Shown here one piece after another: positions 1 through 8,924 of a stretch of DNA of 64,000 nt. The DNA comes from Mycolicibacterium senegalense (GTDB lineage Bacteria; Actinomycetota; Actinomycetes; Mycobacteriales; Mycobacteriaceae): the NCBI RefSeq assembly GCF_019645875.1, contig NZ_CP081000.1, forward strand, positions 744,001-808,000. Reading direction: 5' to 3'. The first letter of the stretch is position 1. Every line of letters starts with the position of its first letter. A program made the translations under genes and the position numbers. Under the pieces are notes generated by a model. The model worked only from the letters and a program-made list of their open reading frames with translations. It was not told where the DNA came from and did not search any database.

Positions 1-1477
1 CCCGCACCGAGTCGCCACCGTGCAGCGCGGCCAGCGTGACCAACGCCCCCGGTGTATCCGGCGCGACGCCGCCGGCTTGATAGTCGGACGTGACGGCCTG
101 TCCCAGCCGGGCCACCGTCACGGCGAACGGCTGATCCAGTGACAACACCAAGCCTTCGGCCAGGCTGCGAGCCGCCCGCGCCGTCGAGGTGGGCGGCCCG
201 GCTGCCTCGGTGCTCGACGCCGCCCGTGCCGCGTCCGCGTCGCCGGCCGCGAGAAAGGCCGTGGTACTCGCTGAACTGACCAAGACGTCCGGATGCGGGC
301 CGAGCCAACGGAACAAGTCCGCTGCCTGGGCCGCGCTGCCGTCGTGCATGGCGACACTGGCCGCGATCCGTACCGCGATGGCCCGCTCGGCCGGATCCTC
401 CGAGTCGAGCAACTCGTCGGCCATCCGTGCCGCGGTGGCGCAATCGCCGGCCAGGGCCAGCGCATCGGCCAAGCGAGTGCTGACCGCCGCGGCACCCGCG
501 GTGACCGCGGCGCGGTAGAGGCGCGCCGCGCGCGCGGGTCGGGCGCGGTTGTGCGCGGCATGCTCTGCCAGCGCCTCGGCGAGCCGATCGTCACGCAGGC
601 CGTGCTCGGCCAGCCGCACCGCGAGATCGGCAGACAGTGTCGAAAGTTCGAGTTGTGAAGCCAGCAGAGACATTTCGATCTCGTGGTGACGAGCGGCCCC
701 GGCGATCTGCGCGAGCGACTCGTGAACCATGCGCACGAACCGGCCGTCGTGGGAAGGCTCCACCAATCCGCCGGCCCGGGCCCGATCCACCGCCGCAGAC
801 GCCTCGGCACTGCTCAACCGCAGTGCGGCCGCGACGTCGTCAGGGCCGAGATCGTGACTCAACGACAGGATCAGCAGTGCATCGCGGGTGTTCTCGTCCA
901 CTCGACGCAACCGCTCCAGCAGGGCGAAGCGGGCCGCGTCAGCCGGCGCCTCGGCCGCGGCCGCCGCCGACAACAGAAACGGCAAACCGGCGGTCACACC
1001 CAGAACCGATTTCACGGTCTCCTGGGTGGCCGGGGCCCCCACTGCCGTGCTCAGCGCCCGGCTCACCGCGGAGGCCGTCAGGGGACCCAGTCGTACGGCG
1101 GGGTTTTCCCGTTCCAACGCGGTGGCCAACGTGCGCAGTGCGGCGCGGTGGGCCAATGGCTCGCTCGCCACCATGACGGTGGCCGACGGCTCGGTGACTT
1201 TCTCTGCAAGACAGTCGATTTCGCTGTCGTCGAGCAAGTGTGCATCGTCGATGACGTATGCCGCTTCGGGGTCGTCGTCCGGCCGGGGAGCCCGGGTCAA
1301 CACGGTCCGGTCGGCTCCGCGCAGCGCCTCGCGGAGCTGGGCGAGCACCGTGCTCTTTCCGGTTCCGATTCCGCCGGCCACCAGCAGTTTGACCGGTGTG
1401 GCCGGTGCGGCCCGCACGGCGTCGATCGCCGACCGGGCAGCCGACGCAAGCTCCGGAACAGACTCCGGTGCGGTCAT
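1..1477 (-). CDS. iniR: IniR-type signal-transduction ATPase, regulator of iniBAC (3' part beyond left edge)
   Basis: About 492 N-terminal residues lie in the window and the gene runs off the left edge. A P-loop GGIGTGKS sits near residues 29-36, and a Walker B-like stretch AYVIDDAH follows about 50 residues later. The rest is Ala/Leu-rich helical repeat of the kind found in STAND/LuxR-family ATPases. In M. tuberculosis the gene next to Rv0340-iniBAC is Rv0339c (IniR), a large STAND-type ATPase that activates iniBAC under envelope stress, reported to respond to trehalose. Position and N-terminal architecture match; a C-terminal DNA-binding domain would lie outside the window. The ATG is 10 bases after the stop of the Hsp70-like gene upstream, so the two are probably one operon. 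The identity rests mainly on synteny. Confidence 0.8.
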   Translation of the reverse strand, partial: MTAPESVPELASAARSAIDAVRAAPATPVKLLVAGGIGTGKSTVLAQLREALRGADRTVLTRAPRPDDDPEAAYVIDDAHLLDDSEIDCLAEKVTEPSATVMVASEPLAHRAALRTLATALERENPAVRLGPLTASAVSRALSTAVGAPATQETVKSVLGVTAGLPFLLSAAAAAEAPADAARFALLERLRRVDENTRDALLILSLSHDLGPDDVAAALRLSSAEASAAVDRARAGGLVEPSHDGRFVRMVHESLAQIAGAARHHEIEMSLLASQLELSTLSADLAVRLAEHGLRDDRLAEALAEHAAHNRARPARAARLYRAAVTAGAAAVSTRLADALALAGDCATAARMADELLDSEDPAERAIAVRIAASVAMHDGSAAQAADLFRWLGPHPDVLVSSASTTAFLAAGDADAARAASSTEAAGPPTSTARAARSLAEGLVLSLDQPFAVTVARLGQAVTSDYQAGGVAPDTPGALVTLAALHGGDSVR

Positions 1478-1487
1478 CGGTGCCCGC

Positions 1488-3275
1488 CTAGGCCCCGCCG
1501 TCGCCCTCCGCCGCCGCACTCGTCGTGGCCGGCGGTTGGGTGGTGGTGGGCGGCTGTGTCGTCGTCGGTGGCCGGGTGGTGGTCGTCGGCGGCTGCGTCG
1601 TGGTGGTCGTGGTGCGGGTGGTGGTGGTCGTTGTCGTCGGGGCAGTGGTCGTCGTGGTGGTCGTGGTCGGACTGGTCGTCGTCGTGGTTTCCGGAGCCGA
1701 TGTCGTCGTTTCCGGCGGCGGAGGGGGTGGCGCCACGACCGTGGTCGTCTTGACCCCGTCCGGCCCCTCGGTCACGGTGGTGACCGGCTCGGGCGGCGGT
1801 CCCTCCGGAGACGGCCCCATCGAATACGTGGTGCTGGTCTCGGTGACCGGAGTCGAATCCCCTTCGGAGCTGGTCAATGTCACCGCGAGGCCGCCTGCGG
1901 CCAGTAGGGCGGCCGCAGCCGCTGCCCCGAACAGGATCGGCGGGCGTTTGTACCAGGGCAGCGGAGCCGGACCGGCGTCGAACATCTCCTCGTCGTGGCT
2001 GAACTCGACGGGTGGTCGCGCCGCCGTGTTACCCGCGGGAGTCTCGTATTCGCCGCCCGCGTATGGCACCGGCTCGTTGCCGGGCGCGTCGTCTTGCGAC
2101 CAGGCCAGTGCCCCGAAGTTTCCCGAGTCGGCGTTGGCTGCCGGGCCCAGGCTGGTCGGGGCCATGCCGGTCGGAGCGTCGGCGGCGGCGATCTCGGGAG
2201 CCAAACCTGTTGGCGCGTCGGCAGCCGCCACGATCGGGGCCATCCCGGTAGGTGCGCCTGCGTCGATCACCCGCTCGGCGACCAGGGCGGCCCCCGCGGC
2301 CACACTGAACTGGGGACGTGCGGTGGTGGCGACCGCCGCACGCAGCCGCTCCGACAGCCGCTGCGTAACGAGCGGAATCGCCGCGCCACCGCCGACGGTG
2401 GCCACCGCGTTCACGCTCGACAACGCAATGTTGTTGCGCTGCAACGTGTCTTCGATGGTGTCCAGCAAGCCGGCCAGCGGTGCGGACATGAGTTGTTCGA
2501 GTTCGGGGCGGGTCACCCGGACATCGGAGTTGAACCCCGGCAACTCGGTGTGGACCACTGTGGCGGTATCGGCCGACAACCGCTCCTTGGCTTGGCGGCA
2601 TTCGGCCCGCAGCCGGGCCAGCGAGCCGACCGCCGCGGTGCCTGCCGGATCGGTATCGCCGGCCGCGGCGACTCCGCTGAGCACATGGTTGAGCAGGGCC
2701 TGGTCGATCAGGTCCCCGGAGAAATCGGGATAGCGCACGGTCGGACCGATGGTGGCGAAGCCGGCGCCGGCGTCGGTCAATGTCACGCTGGTCCCGCTGC
2801 CGCCGAAATCGCACAGCACCACGACACCTTCGGTGGGCAAGCCGGGGTCGCCCTGCAGGGCCGCCAGCGCGGTCAGCGAGTCCGGGACCAGGCCCGGCGC
2901 GGCACCGCCGGCGGCGAGCGCGGGATAACGCGGCAGCACATCACGTAGGGCGCTGACGGTGCTCGGGCCCCAGTGCGCCGGGACGGCGATGACCACCGGC
3001 GAGCCGCCACCGGCAAGGCGTGCCATCGCGGCCAGCGCCTCGGCCAGCACCAGCTCACCGCGGTGCTGGGATCCGTCGGCCGCGACCAGCGGAACCGGGT
3101 CACCGACCCGCTCCACGAAGCCGGCCAGCGGCAATCCGTTACCCGTGTATTCGCCCACCTCGGGGGCACGGTCGTTGTGCAGGGTGAGGATCGATCGGCG
3201 GATCACCGGTTGGCGACCCTCGCGGGCTGCCACCAGGTTGGTCATCCCGATCGACAATCCCAGTGAGTCGGTCAT
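1488..3275 (-). CDS. Membrane-anchored Hsp70-like protein with Thr-rich C-terminal tail
   Basis: 595 residues. Residues 1-330 form an actin/Hsp70-type ATPase: a degenerate phosphate-1 loop (LGLSIGMTN instead of DLGTTNS), a phosphate-2 motif LCDFGGSGTS near 154-163 and an adenosine motif VGGGAAIPLV near 294-303. There is no DnaK-type substrate-binding domain. Instead there is a linker with a 14-residue Ala-Pro-Thr-Gly repeat (340-375), the motif LPWYKRP (439-445), one transmembrane helix (446-468) and a Thr/Pro tail rich in TTTT runs. The expected topology is cytoplasmic ATPase and external tail. The ATG has an AGGAG ribosome site 10 bases upstream. It is co-directional with and 10 bases from iniR. 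A paralogue follows iniC at 8925. A role in envelope-stress sensing with IniR is inference. Confidence 0.85.
   Translation of the reverse strand: MTDSLGLSIGMTNLVAAREGRQPVIRRSILTLHNDRAPEVGEYTGNGLPLAGFVERVGDPVPLVAADGSQHRGELVLAEALAAMARLAGGGSPVVIAVPAHWGPSTVSALRDVLPRYPALAAGGAAPGLVPDSLTALAALQGDPGLPTEGVVVLCDFGGSGTSVTLTDAGAGFATIGPTVRYPDFSGDLIDQALLNHVLSGVAAAGDTDPAGTAAVGSLARLRAECRQAKERLSADTATVVHTELPGFNSDVRVTRPELEQLMSAPLAGLLDTIEDTLQRNNIALSSVNAVATVGGGAAIPLVTQRLSERLRAAVATTARPQFSVAAGAALVAERVIDAGAPTGMAPIVAAADAPTGLAPEIAAADAPTGMAPTSLGPAANADSGNFGALAWSQDDAPGNEPVPYAGGEYETPAGNTAARPPVEFSHDEEMFDAGPAPLPWYKRPPILFGAAAAAALLAAGGLAVTLTSSEGDSTPVTETSTTYSMGPSPEGPPPEPVTTVTEGPDGVKTTTVVAPPPPPPETTTSAPETTTTTSPTTTTTTTTAPTTTTTTTRTTTTTTQPPTTTTRPPTTTQPPTTTQPPATTSAAAEGDGGA
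2151..2258 (-). repeat. Three 14-codon repeats in the Hsp70-like linker
   Basis: Three near-identical 42-base units encode the consensus APTGxAPxxAAAD (codons about 340-375). They lie between the ATPase domain and the membrane anchor and probably form a flexible spacer. The paralogue at 8925-10778 lacks them. Confidence 0.7.
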
Positions 3276-3342
3276 CAGGCGTCACTCCTGTTGTCTCGGC
3301 CGAACCTCACCCTAGCTGCTGAGACCCGCCGAGCCCGCGATT

Positions 3343-3386
3343 GATCCCCTAGTGGCGTCGATCCCCTAATGGCCGCCCCCCTAATG
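3343..3386 (+). promoter_or_regulatory. CCCCTA direct-repeat array upstream of the Rv0340-like gene
   Basis: GATCCCCTAGTGGC (3343-3356) and GATCCCCTAATGGC (3360-3373) are near-perfect copies 17 bases apart. A third CCCCTAATG begins at 3378. The array lies in the divergent gap between the iniR-side Hsp70-like gene and the Rv0340-like gene. The same CCCCTA core recurs upstream of iniB (4119-4174), so this is a candidate operator for a common regulator such as IniR. The regulator is inferred. Confidence 0.55.
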
Positions 3387-3472
3387 CGGTGTCGCCAGGG
3401 GTGGGTTCGGCACCGATCCCAGCATCCGTCCAGCTGGCTAGCATTCACATTGAACTGTTGAGGAGGTGGAGT

Positions 3473-4021
3473 ATGGCGAACACATTGCTGGACTTTGTGA
3501 TGTCGCTGGTACGCGACCCCGATGCTGCTGCCCGCTATGCCGCCGACCCGGCCCAGGCCATTGCCGATGCTCATCTGACCGATGTGACCAGCACCGATGT
3601 GAACAACTTGATTCCCGTCGTGTCGGAGTCGCTGTCGACGACCGGTGCCGGCGGCGGGTTCGGCGATCTCGGCGCCGCCGACCCGGGCGGCAACGTATGG
3701 GCCAGCGGTGCGGCTACCGCGGCGTTCGACGCCTTCGGCGATCACGTGCCGCTCGATTCCCCCAACGACGCCTGGGATGTCGCGGCCGGCCACGTCATCG
3801 ACCAGTCGGACTCGCTGGACCATCTCACTTCTGCGGCGTCGGCCATCGACGACGGCAGCTTGGCGAATCAGCCGCTCGATGAGCTTTCGCTCCAGCTCGA
3901 CGAGCCCGTCATCGAGGATGCGCCGATCATCGATCCGGAGCCGGCGCCCGACTGGGCCCATCCGATCGCCGACGACCAACACCACACTGACAGCGGCGGG
4001 GGATTCGACATCTTCGACTGA
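3473..4021 (+). CDS. Rv0340-like protein, IniB N-terminal-domain paralogue
   Basis: 182 residues, starting at ATG 3473 with AGGAGG 7 bases upstream. The first 50 residues (MANTLLDFVMSLVRDPDAAA...) match the start of IniB downstream in pattern: a short amphipathic segment, a DP(D/A) turn, then an ADP..A..DA(H/G)L segment. The rest is acidic and rich in Asp, Ser and Ala, with no transmembrane segment. Gene order iniR / this gene / iniB / iniA / iniC equals Rv0339c-Rv0340-Rv0341-Rv0342-Rv0343 of M. tuberculosis, and Rv0340 has nearly the same length. The function is unknown. The CCCCTA array upstream and a terminator downstream suggest its own transcript. Confidence 0.85.
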   Translation: MANTLLDFVMSLVRDPDAAARYAADPAQAIADAHLTDVTSTDVNNLIPVVSESLSTTGAGGGFGDLGAADPGGNVWASGAATAAFDAFGDHVPLDSPNDAWDVAAGHVIDQSDSLDHLTSAASAIDDGSLANQPLDELSLQLDEPVIEDAPIIDPEPAPDWAHPIADDQHHTDSGGGFDIFD

Positions 4022-4038
4022 TCTTCACGACTATCGCG

Positions 4039-4071
4039 AAAACGCACGGCCCGAGTGGTCGTGCGTTTTTT
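4039..4071 (+). terminator. Intrinsic terminator after the Rv0340-like gene
   Basis: AAAACGCACG (4039-4048) pairs with CGTGCGTTTT (4060-4069) across an 11-base loop, followed by T residues. It begins 18 bases after the stop codon and separates this gene from iniB. Confidence 0.8.
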
Positions 4072-4118
4072 GCGTTTACCTGCCGAAACGTCAATGGCGG
4101 GCTGGGTTGAACTGGACA

Positions 4119-4174
4119 CCCCTACAGATCCCCTAACCCCCTATTGGGGTAGCCCCCGGTACCCCGAGTAGGGG
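4119..4174 (+). promoter_or_regulatory. CCCCTA repeat cluster and palindromes in the iniB promoter region
   Basis: CCCCTA occurs at 4119, 4130 and 4138, the last inside the palindrome CCCC-TATT-GGGG (4138-4149). A further inverted element CCCC-GAGTA-GGGG spans 4162-4174 and contains TAGGGG, the reverse complement of the core. The iniB ATG is 130 bases downstream. iniBAC is known to be induced by cell-wall inhibitors; this cluster is the obvious candidate control site. The binding protein is inferred. Confidence 0.6.
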
Positions 4175-4305
4175 CGATACGGGGAGGGGAACCGGCCCCG
4201 TTTCCGCGGCCGGCGCCGCTCCATAAATTGGTCTCCAGATCGCCGGAGAGCCCGGCGGGGGGACTCACCAGAGACTCCACAGAAACATCCGAAAGGGTTG
4301 GAGAA

Positions 4306-5409
4306 ATGACCACTCTGATCGACTTCATCCTGGACCTTTTCCGCAGCCCCGCCTCGGCAGCTTCGTTCATCGCCGATCCGGACGGCAGCCTGCGTGACGC
4401 CGGCCTGCCGAACGTGACCGCGGCCCAGCTGCACGCCGTCGCGGCCACCGCGGCCCCAGCGGGCGTCCTGCTGGGCGGCGGCAACCCGGTGCTCGGCCTG
4501 CAGCGCGCGGTTGCCGACCACCACAGCATCCCGGCCTCGTTCGGTAACCAGGTCGCCTCGCCCTTCTCCCCGCAGACGCAGTTCGCGCCGGAGGTGGCCA
4601 GCAACAACGACACCGAGTGGGCCAGCCACAACAACGTCCCGGTGATGAGTCCCAACCAGGATGCCGGCGCCAACGCCCAGCAGGGTGCGTTCAACCTCGG
4701 CTTCGGTGACATCACCCTCGGCGACAAGAGCACCAACACCGCCACCAACGGCGGCGTGGTGGTCGACGGCGAGAACAAGGGCGACATCGTCAGCGGTGAC
4801 GGCGCGGTGCTCGGCGACGGAAACACCATGAACAACGGCGACATCTGGGCCGGCTCCGGCTCGCATGTCGCGGTGGGCAAGGACAACGCCATCGAGGACA
4901 ACTCGCAGCACGCCGGCGGTGACCTGATCTCCGGCAACGACGGCCCGGTGATCAGCGACGTCGACATGAGCGGCGGCCACGGTGGCGGCGCGTCCGGTGG
5001 CGACAGCCTGATCGGTATCGGCAGCGGCGGTGCGTCCGGTGGCGACGGCGGCAACGCCGGCTCCATCATCCTGACCGATGCGTCCACCAACGCGGTGGGC
5101 GGCAACCAGACCACGGTCGACGGTGACTACGGCAGCCGCAACACCCAGGACAACTCGGTGAGCACCTCGGTGCAGACCGAGACGACGCACAGCTACGAGG
5201 ACAACTCCTCGAGCTACACCTCGAACATCGGGTCCGGCAACGACACCGCGTTCGCGTCGAACAACGACACCGCGTCGCACAACGACACGTCCTTCGGTTC
5301 GCACAACGACACCAGCTCGGCGCTGGGCTCCGGCAACAGCTACGAGTCGCAGTCCCACACCGACGTCGCGTCGCACAATGCGACGGACACCGGGTTCGAC
5401 GCCTTCTGA
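4306..5409 (+). CDS. iniB: IniB, isoniazid-inducible protein
   Basis: 367 residues. The ATG at 4306 was chosen because MTTLIDFILDLFRSPASAA matches the conserved IniB start and a GGAG lies 3 bases upstream; an in-frame upstream ATG at 4228 lacks this. After an N-terminal helical domain of about 60 residues shared with the Rv0340-like gene, the protein is low-complexity, rich in Gly, Asn, Asp and Ser, with repeats such as SHNDTS and GGASGGD. In M. tuberculosis IniB is the first product of the cell-wall-stress operon iniBAC; its biochemical role is unknown. The CCCCTA cluster precedes it and iniA starts 95 bases after its stop. Confidence 0.93.
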   Translation: MTTLIDFILDLFRSPASAASFIADPDGSLRDAGLPNVTAAQLHAVAATAAPAGVLLGGGNPVLGLQRAVADHHSIPASFGNQVASPFSPQTQFAPEVASNNDTEWASHNNVPVMSPNQDAGANAQQGAFNLGFGDITLGDKSTNTATNGGVVVDGENKGDIVSGDGAVLGDGNTMNNGDIWAGSGSHVAVGKDNAIEDNSQHAGGDLISGNDGPVISDVDMSGGHGGGASGGDSLIGIGSGGASGGDGGNAGSIILTDASTNAVGGNQTTVDGDYGSRNTQDNSVSTSVQTETTHSYEDNSSSYTSNIGSGNDTAFASNNDTASHNDTSFGSHNDTSSALGSGNSYESQSHTDVASHNATDTGFDAF

Positions 5410-5504
5410 TCCGATCCGTACAGGGACGGGGGCCATCCATACGCGGGTGGTCCCCGTCCTATTGGCGCGCCTACCGTTGAGCCCGGCATGCAGGAGGGAC
5501 TTCC

Positions 5505-7334
5505 ATGACGCAACCCAGCGACCCGCGCAAAGTAAAGGTGATCGTCGAACTCATCGACCACACCAGCACCATCGCGGCCACCTACGACCGCGGTGACCTC
5601 GTGGAGCGGCTGCGCGTGGCCAAGGTGCGCATCAGTGACCCGCAGATCCGGGTGGTCATCGCTGGCCAGCTCAAGCAGGGTAAGAGTCAGCTGCTCAACT
5701 CACTGCTGAACATTCCGGTGGCCCGGGTGGGTGATGACGAATCCACCGTGCTGGCCACCGTCGTGGCCTACGGTGAGCAGCCGTCGGCCCGCCTGGTGGT
5801 GGCGCGGCCCGACGGAGCTGAACCCGAACTGATCGAGATCTCGCCCTCCGAGGTGACCAATGACCTGCGCCGCGCTCCGCAGGCCGGCGGCCGCGAGGTG
5901 CTGCGTGTCGAGGTGACCGCGCCGAGCCCACTGCTCAAGGGCGGGTTGGCTTTCGTTGACACTCCCGGTGTCGGCGGCCTTGGGCAGCCGCACCTTTCGG
6001 CCACCCTGGGTCTGCTGCCCGACGCCGACGCGCTGCTGATGGTCAGCGACACCAGCCAGGAGTTCACCGAACCGGAAATGACGTTCATCCGCCAGGCGAT
6101 CGAAATCTGCCCGGTGGCAACGATTGTCGCGACCAAGACCGATCTGTACCCGCATTGGCGCGAGATCGTCGGTGCGAACACCGCGCACTTGCAGCGGGCG
6201 GGCATATCGACCCCCATTACGCCGGTGTCCTCCGTGCTGCGTAGCCACGCGATCCAGCTCAACGACAAAGAACTCAACGAAGAATCCAATTTCCCGGCCA
6301 TCGTGAAGTTCCTGTCGGAGAAGGTGCTGACTCGCGAGAGTGACCGGATCCGCGACCAGATTGTCGCCGAAATCCACTCGGCGGCAGAGCATCTGCTGTT
6401 GGCAGTGGATTCCGAGCTGTCCGCGTTCACCGACCCCGACGAACGCGAGCGGCTCACCGCCGAGCTGGAACGGCGCAAGCAGGAAGCTCAGGATGCCCTG
6501 CAGCAGACCGCGCTGTGGCAGCAGGTGCTCAACGATGGCATCGCCGATCTGACCGCCGACGTCGACCACGACCTGCGCAACCGGTTCCGCAACATCACCC
6601 AGCACGCCGAGAAGGTGATCGACACCGGGGATCCCACGCTGCACTGGGCCGAGATCGGCTCGGAGTTGGAAGAGGCGGTGGCCACCGCGGTCGGCGACAA
6701 CTTCGTCTGGGCCTATCAGCGGGCCGAGGCCCTGGCCGCCGAGGTAGCCCGCACCTTCACCGAAGCGGGACTGGAAGCGGTGCAGCTGCCGCAGATCGAT
6801 GCCCGAGACATGGGCGCCGGATTCGGCGAGATGAAATCGCTGGCCAAGCTGGAGGCCAAGCCGATCAAGGCCGGGCACAAGGTCATCACCGGCATGCGCG
6901 GTTCCTACGGCGGCGTGCTGATGTTCGGCATGCTCACGTCATTCGCCGGGCTCGGCATGTTCAACCCGTTGTCGCTGGGCGCCGGCCTGGTGCTGGGCCG
7001 TAAGGCCTACAAGGAGGACATGGAGAACCGCATGTTGCGGGTGCGCAGTGAGGCCAAGACCAACATGCGCAAGTTCATCGACGACGTCGCCTTCGTCGTC
7101 GGCAAGGAATCACGAGACCGGCTCAAAGGCATCCAACGGCAACTGCGCGACCACTACCGCGGCATCGCCAACCAGACCACCCGCTCGCTCAACGAGTCCC
7201 TGCAGGCCACCCTCGCCGCGGCGAAAGTCGAGGAGAACGAGCGCAACACCCGCGTCCGGGAACTGGAACGCCAGAAGAACATCCTCACGCAGGTGGTCGA
7301 CCACGCCAAGAACCTGGCCGCAGCGGGCATCTAA
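5505..7334 (+). CDS. iniA: IniA, dynamin-like GTPase
   Basis: 609 residues. The GTPase domain shows G1 GQLKQGKS (54-61), G3 DTPG near 152 and G4 TKTD near 210. Long helical segments follow, with a hydrophobic stretch near 465-495 (GGVLMFGMLTSFAGLG...) that fits the membrane-inserting part of bacterial dynamins. IniA is needed for normal isoniazid/ethambutol tolerance, and the M. smegmatis protein has been shown to be a dynamin-like protein acting on membranes. The ATG at 5505 has GGAGGG 7 bases upstream. Second gene of iniBAC; iniC follows after 68 bases. Confidence 0.95.
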   Translation: MTQPSDPRKVKVIVELIDHTSTIAATYDRGDLVERLRVAKVRISDPQIRVVIAGQLKQGKSQLLNSLLNIPVARVGDDESTVLATVVAYGEQPSARLVVARPDGAEPELIEISPSEVTNDLRRAPQAGGREVLRVEVTAPSPLLKGGLAFVDTPGVGGLGQPHLSATLGLLPDADALLMVSDTSQEFTEPEMTFIRQAIEICPVATIVATKTDLYPHWREIVGANTAHLQRAGISTPITPVSSVLRSHAIQLNDKELNEESNFPAIVKFLSEKVLTRESDRIRDQIVAEIHSAAEHLLLAVDSELSAFTDPDERERLTAELERRKQEAQDALQQTALWQQVLNDGIADLTADVDHDLRNRFRNITQHAEKVIDTGDPTLHWAEIGSELEEAVATAVGDNFVWAYQRAEALAAEVARTFTEAGLEAVQLPQIDARDMGAGFGEMKSLAKLEAKPIKAGHKVITGMRGSYGGVLMFGMLTSFAGLGMFNPLSLGAGLVLGRKAYKEDMENRMLRVRSEAKTNMRKFIDDVAFVVGKESRDRLKGIQRQLRDHYRGIANQTTRSLNESLQATLAAAKVEENERNTRVRELERQKNILTQVVDHAKNLAAAGI

Positions 7335-7402
7335 GCTCCAAGGGCTGGTTTTCGAATGAACTCCCGGTTGATTTCCGGGTTGGAAGGGTTGGATTCCGCA
7401 GC

Positions 7403-8902
7403 GTGAGCACGGCCGATCAGGTGCGATCGATTCTGGGCGGCACCATCAACGCGTACCGGGGCGATCCGGCCTACCGTAATCGACCCGACGTGCACAACGA
7501 GCTCGACCGCATCGGCCGCCGGCTCAACCAGCCGATCCGCATCGCATTGGCAGGCACGCTCAAGGCCGGCAAATCGACGCTGGTCAATGCGCTGGTCGGA
7601 GAGGACATCGCGCCGACGGACGCCACCGAGGCCACGCGCATCGTGACCTGGTTCCGGCACGGCCCCACACCGAAGGTGACCGCCAACCACCGCGGCGGGC
7701 GGCGGACCAATGTGCCGATCGCACGAGATCCGCATGACCGAGGCCTCACCTTCAGCTTCGCCGGACTGAACCCTGACGACGTCGTCGACCTCGACGTGGA
7801 GTGGCCGGCCGCCGAACTGGTCGACACCACGATCATCGACACCCCCGGCACCTCGTCGCTGTCGCGCGACGTGTCGATGCGCACCCACCGGCTCCTGGTC
7901 CCAGAGGACGGCGTGCCCCGCGTCGACGCCGTCGTCTTCCTGCTGCGCACCCTCAATGCCGCCGACATCGCCCTGCTCAAACAGATCGGTGAACTGGTCG
8001 GCGGGTCCTCGGGAGCGCTCGGTGTCATCGGCGTGGCCTCACGGGCCGACGAAATCGGTGCCGGTCGTATCGACGCGATGATGTCGGCCAAAGACGTGGC
8101 CAAGCGCTTCACCGAGGAGATGGACAAAACCGGAATCTGCCAGGCCGTCGTCCCGGTGTCCGGTCTGCTCGCCCTGACTGCGCGCACCTTGCGGCAGAGC
8201 GAGTTCGTCGCGCTGCAGAAACTGGCCGGGGTGGAACCGGCCGCGTTGACGAAAGCGATGCTGTCGGTCGACCGGTTCGTTCGTGAGGACAGCGCGTTGC
8301 CGGTCGACGCGGCGACCCGCGCGGCGCTGCTGGACCGGTTCGGCATGTTCGGCATCCGAATTTCGATCGCGGTGATGCACGCGGGGGTGTCCGACTCCGT
8401 GGCCCTGGCCGACGAACTACTGGAACGCAGTGGCCTGATCGCCCTGCGGGACGTGATCGACCAGCAGTTCGCGCAACGCTCGGAGCTGCTCAAGGCGCAC
8501 ACCGCGCTGCTGTCGTTGCGGCAGTTCGTACAGCACAATCCGATCTACGCGACGCCGTACATCCTGGCCGACATCGACCCGCTGCTGGCCGACACTCACG
8601 CCTTCGAAGAACTGCGGCTGCTCAGCCTGCTGCGTTCGCGCCCCACGACCTTGAACGAGGACGAGATGGCGTCGCTGCGCCGCCTCATCGGCGGCTCGGG
8701 CACCGATGCCGCCAGCCGGCTCGGACTGCAACCGGACGCCCCGTTCGACGGACCCCGCTCAGCCTTTGCCGCGGCGCAGCGTTGGCGGCGCCGGGCCGAT
8801 CATCCGCTCAACGATCCGTTCACCACGCGGGCCTGCCGGGCTGCGGTCCGGAGCGCCGAGGCGCTGGTTGCCGAATATTCATCGCGCGGCCTAACGAATT
8901 AG
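7403..8902 (+). CDS. iniC: IniC, dynamin-like GTPase partner of IniA
   Basis: 499 residues from GTG 7403, close to the usual length of about 493. The P-loop is GTLKAGKS (51-58), the G3 motif DTPGTSS lies near 146 and SRAD near 213 serves as G4. Unlike IniA it has no clear hydrophobic membrane segment. The C-terminal half is helical and ends with a conserved DPFTTRACRAAVRSAEA segment. Third gene of the iniBAC operon, with 22 bases to the Hsp70-like gene. The ribosome site is weak, so expression may depend on transcription and translation from iniA. Confidence 0.94.
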   Translation: MSTADQVRSILGGTINAYRGDPAYRNRPDVHNELDRIGRRLNQPIRIALAGTLKAGKSTLVNALVGEDIAPTDATEATRIVTWFRHGPTPKVTANHRGGRRTNVPIARDPHDRGLTFSFAGLNPDDVVDLDVEWPAAELVDTTIIDTPGTSSLSRDVSMRTHRLLVPEDGVPRVDAVVFLLRTLNAADIALLKQIGELVGGSSGALGVIGVASRADEIGAGRIDAMMSAKDVAKRFTEEMDKTGICQAVVPVSGLLALTARTLRQSEFVALQKLAGVEPAALTKAMLSVDRFVREDSALPVDAATRAALLDRFGMFGIRISIAVMHAGVSDSVALADELLERSGLIALRDVIDQQFAQRSELLKAHTALLSLRQFVQHNPIYATPYILADIDPLLADTHAFEELRLLSLLRSRPTTLNEDEMASLRRLIGGSGTDAASRLGLQPDAPFDGPRSAFAAAQRWRRRADHPLNDPFTTRACRAAVRSAEALVAEYSSRGLTN

Positions 8903-8924
8903 GTCGCTGCGTCGACATACAGGT

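Noticed and set aside
1525..1720. GTGGTCGTC-type repeats, possible CRISPR or tandem repeat locus
   Set aside because: They are codon runs for Thr-rich tails (also at 11690-11940 and 12250-12420), with no regular spacer structure.
683..1907. Open frames of about 340-356 codons opposite iniR
   Set aside because: Arg/Gly-rich shadow translations; the opposite strand gives a coherent P-loop ATPase.
4122..5436. Two long open frames opposite iniB (330 and 431 codons)
   Set aside because: Val/Ala/Gly-rich low-complexity products caused by the repetitive iniB sequence; they also cover the iniB promoter region.
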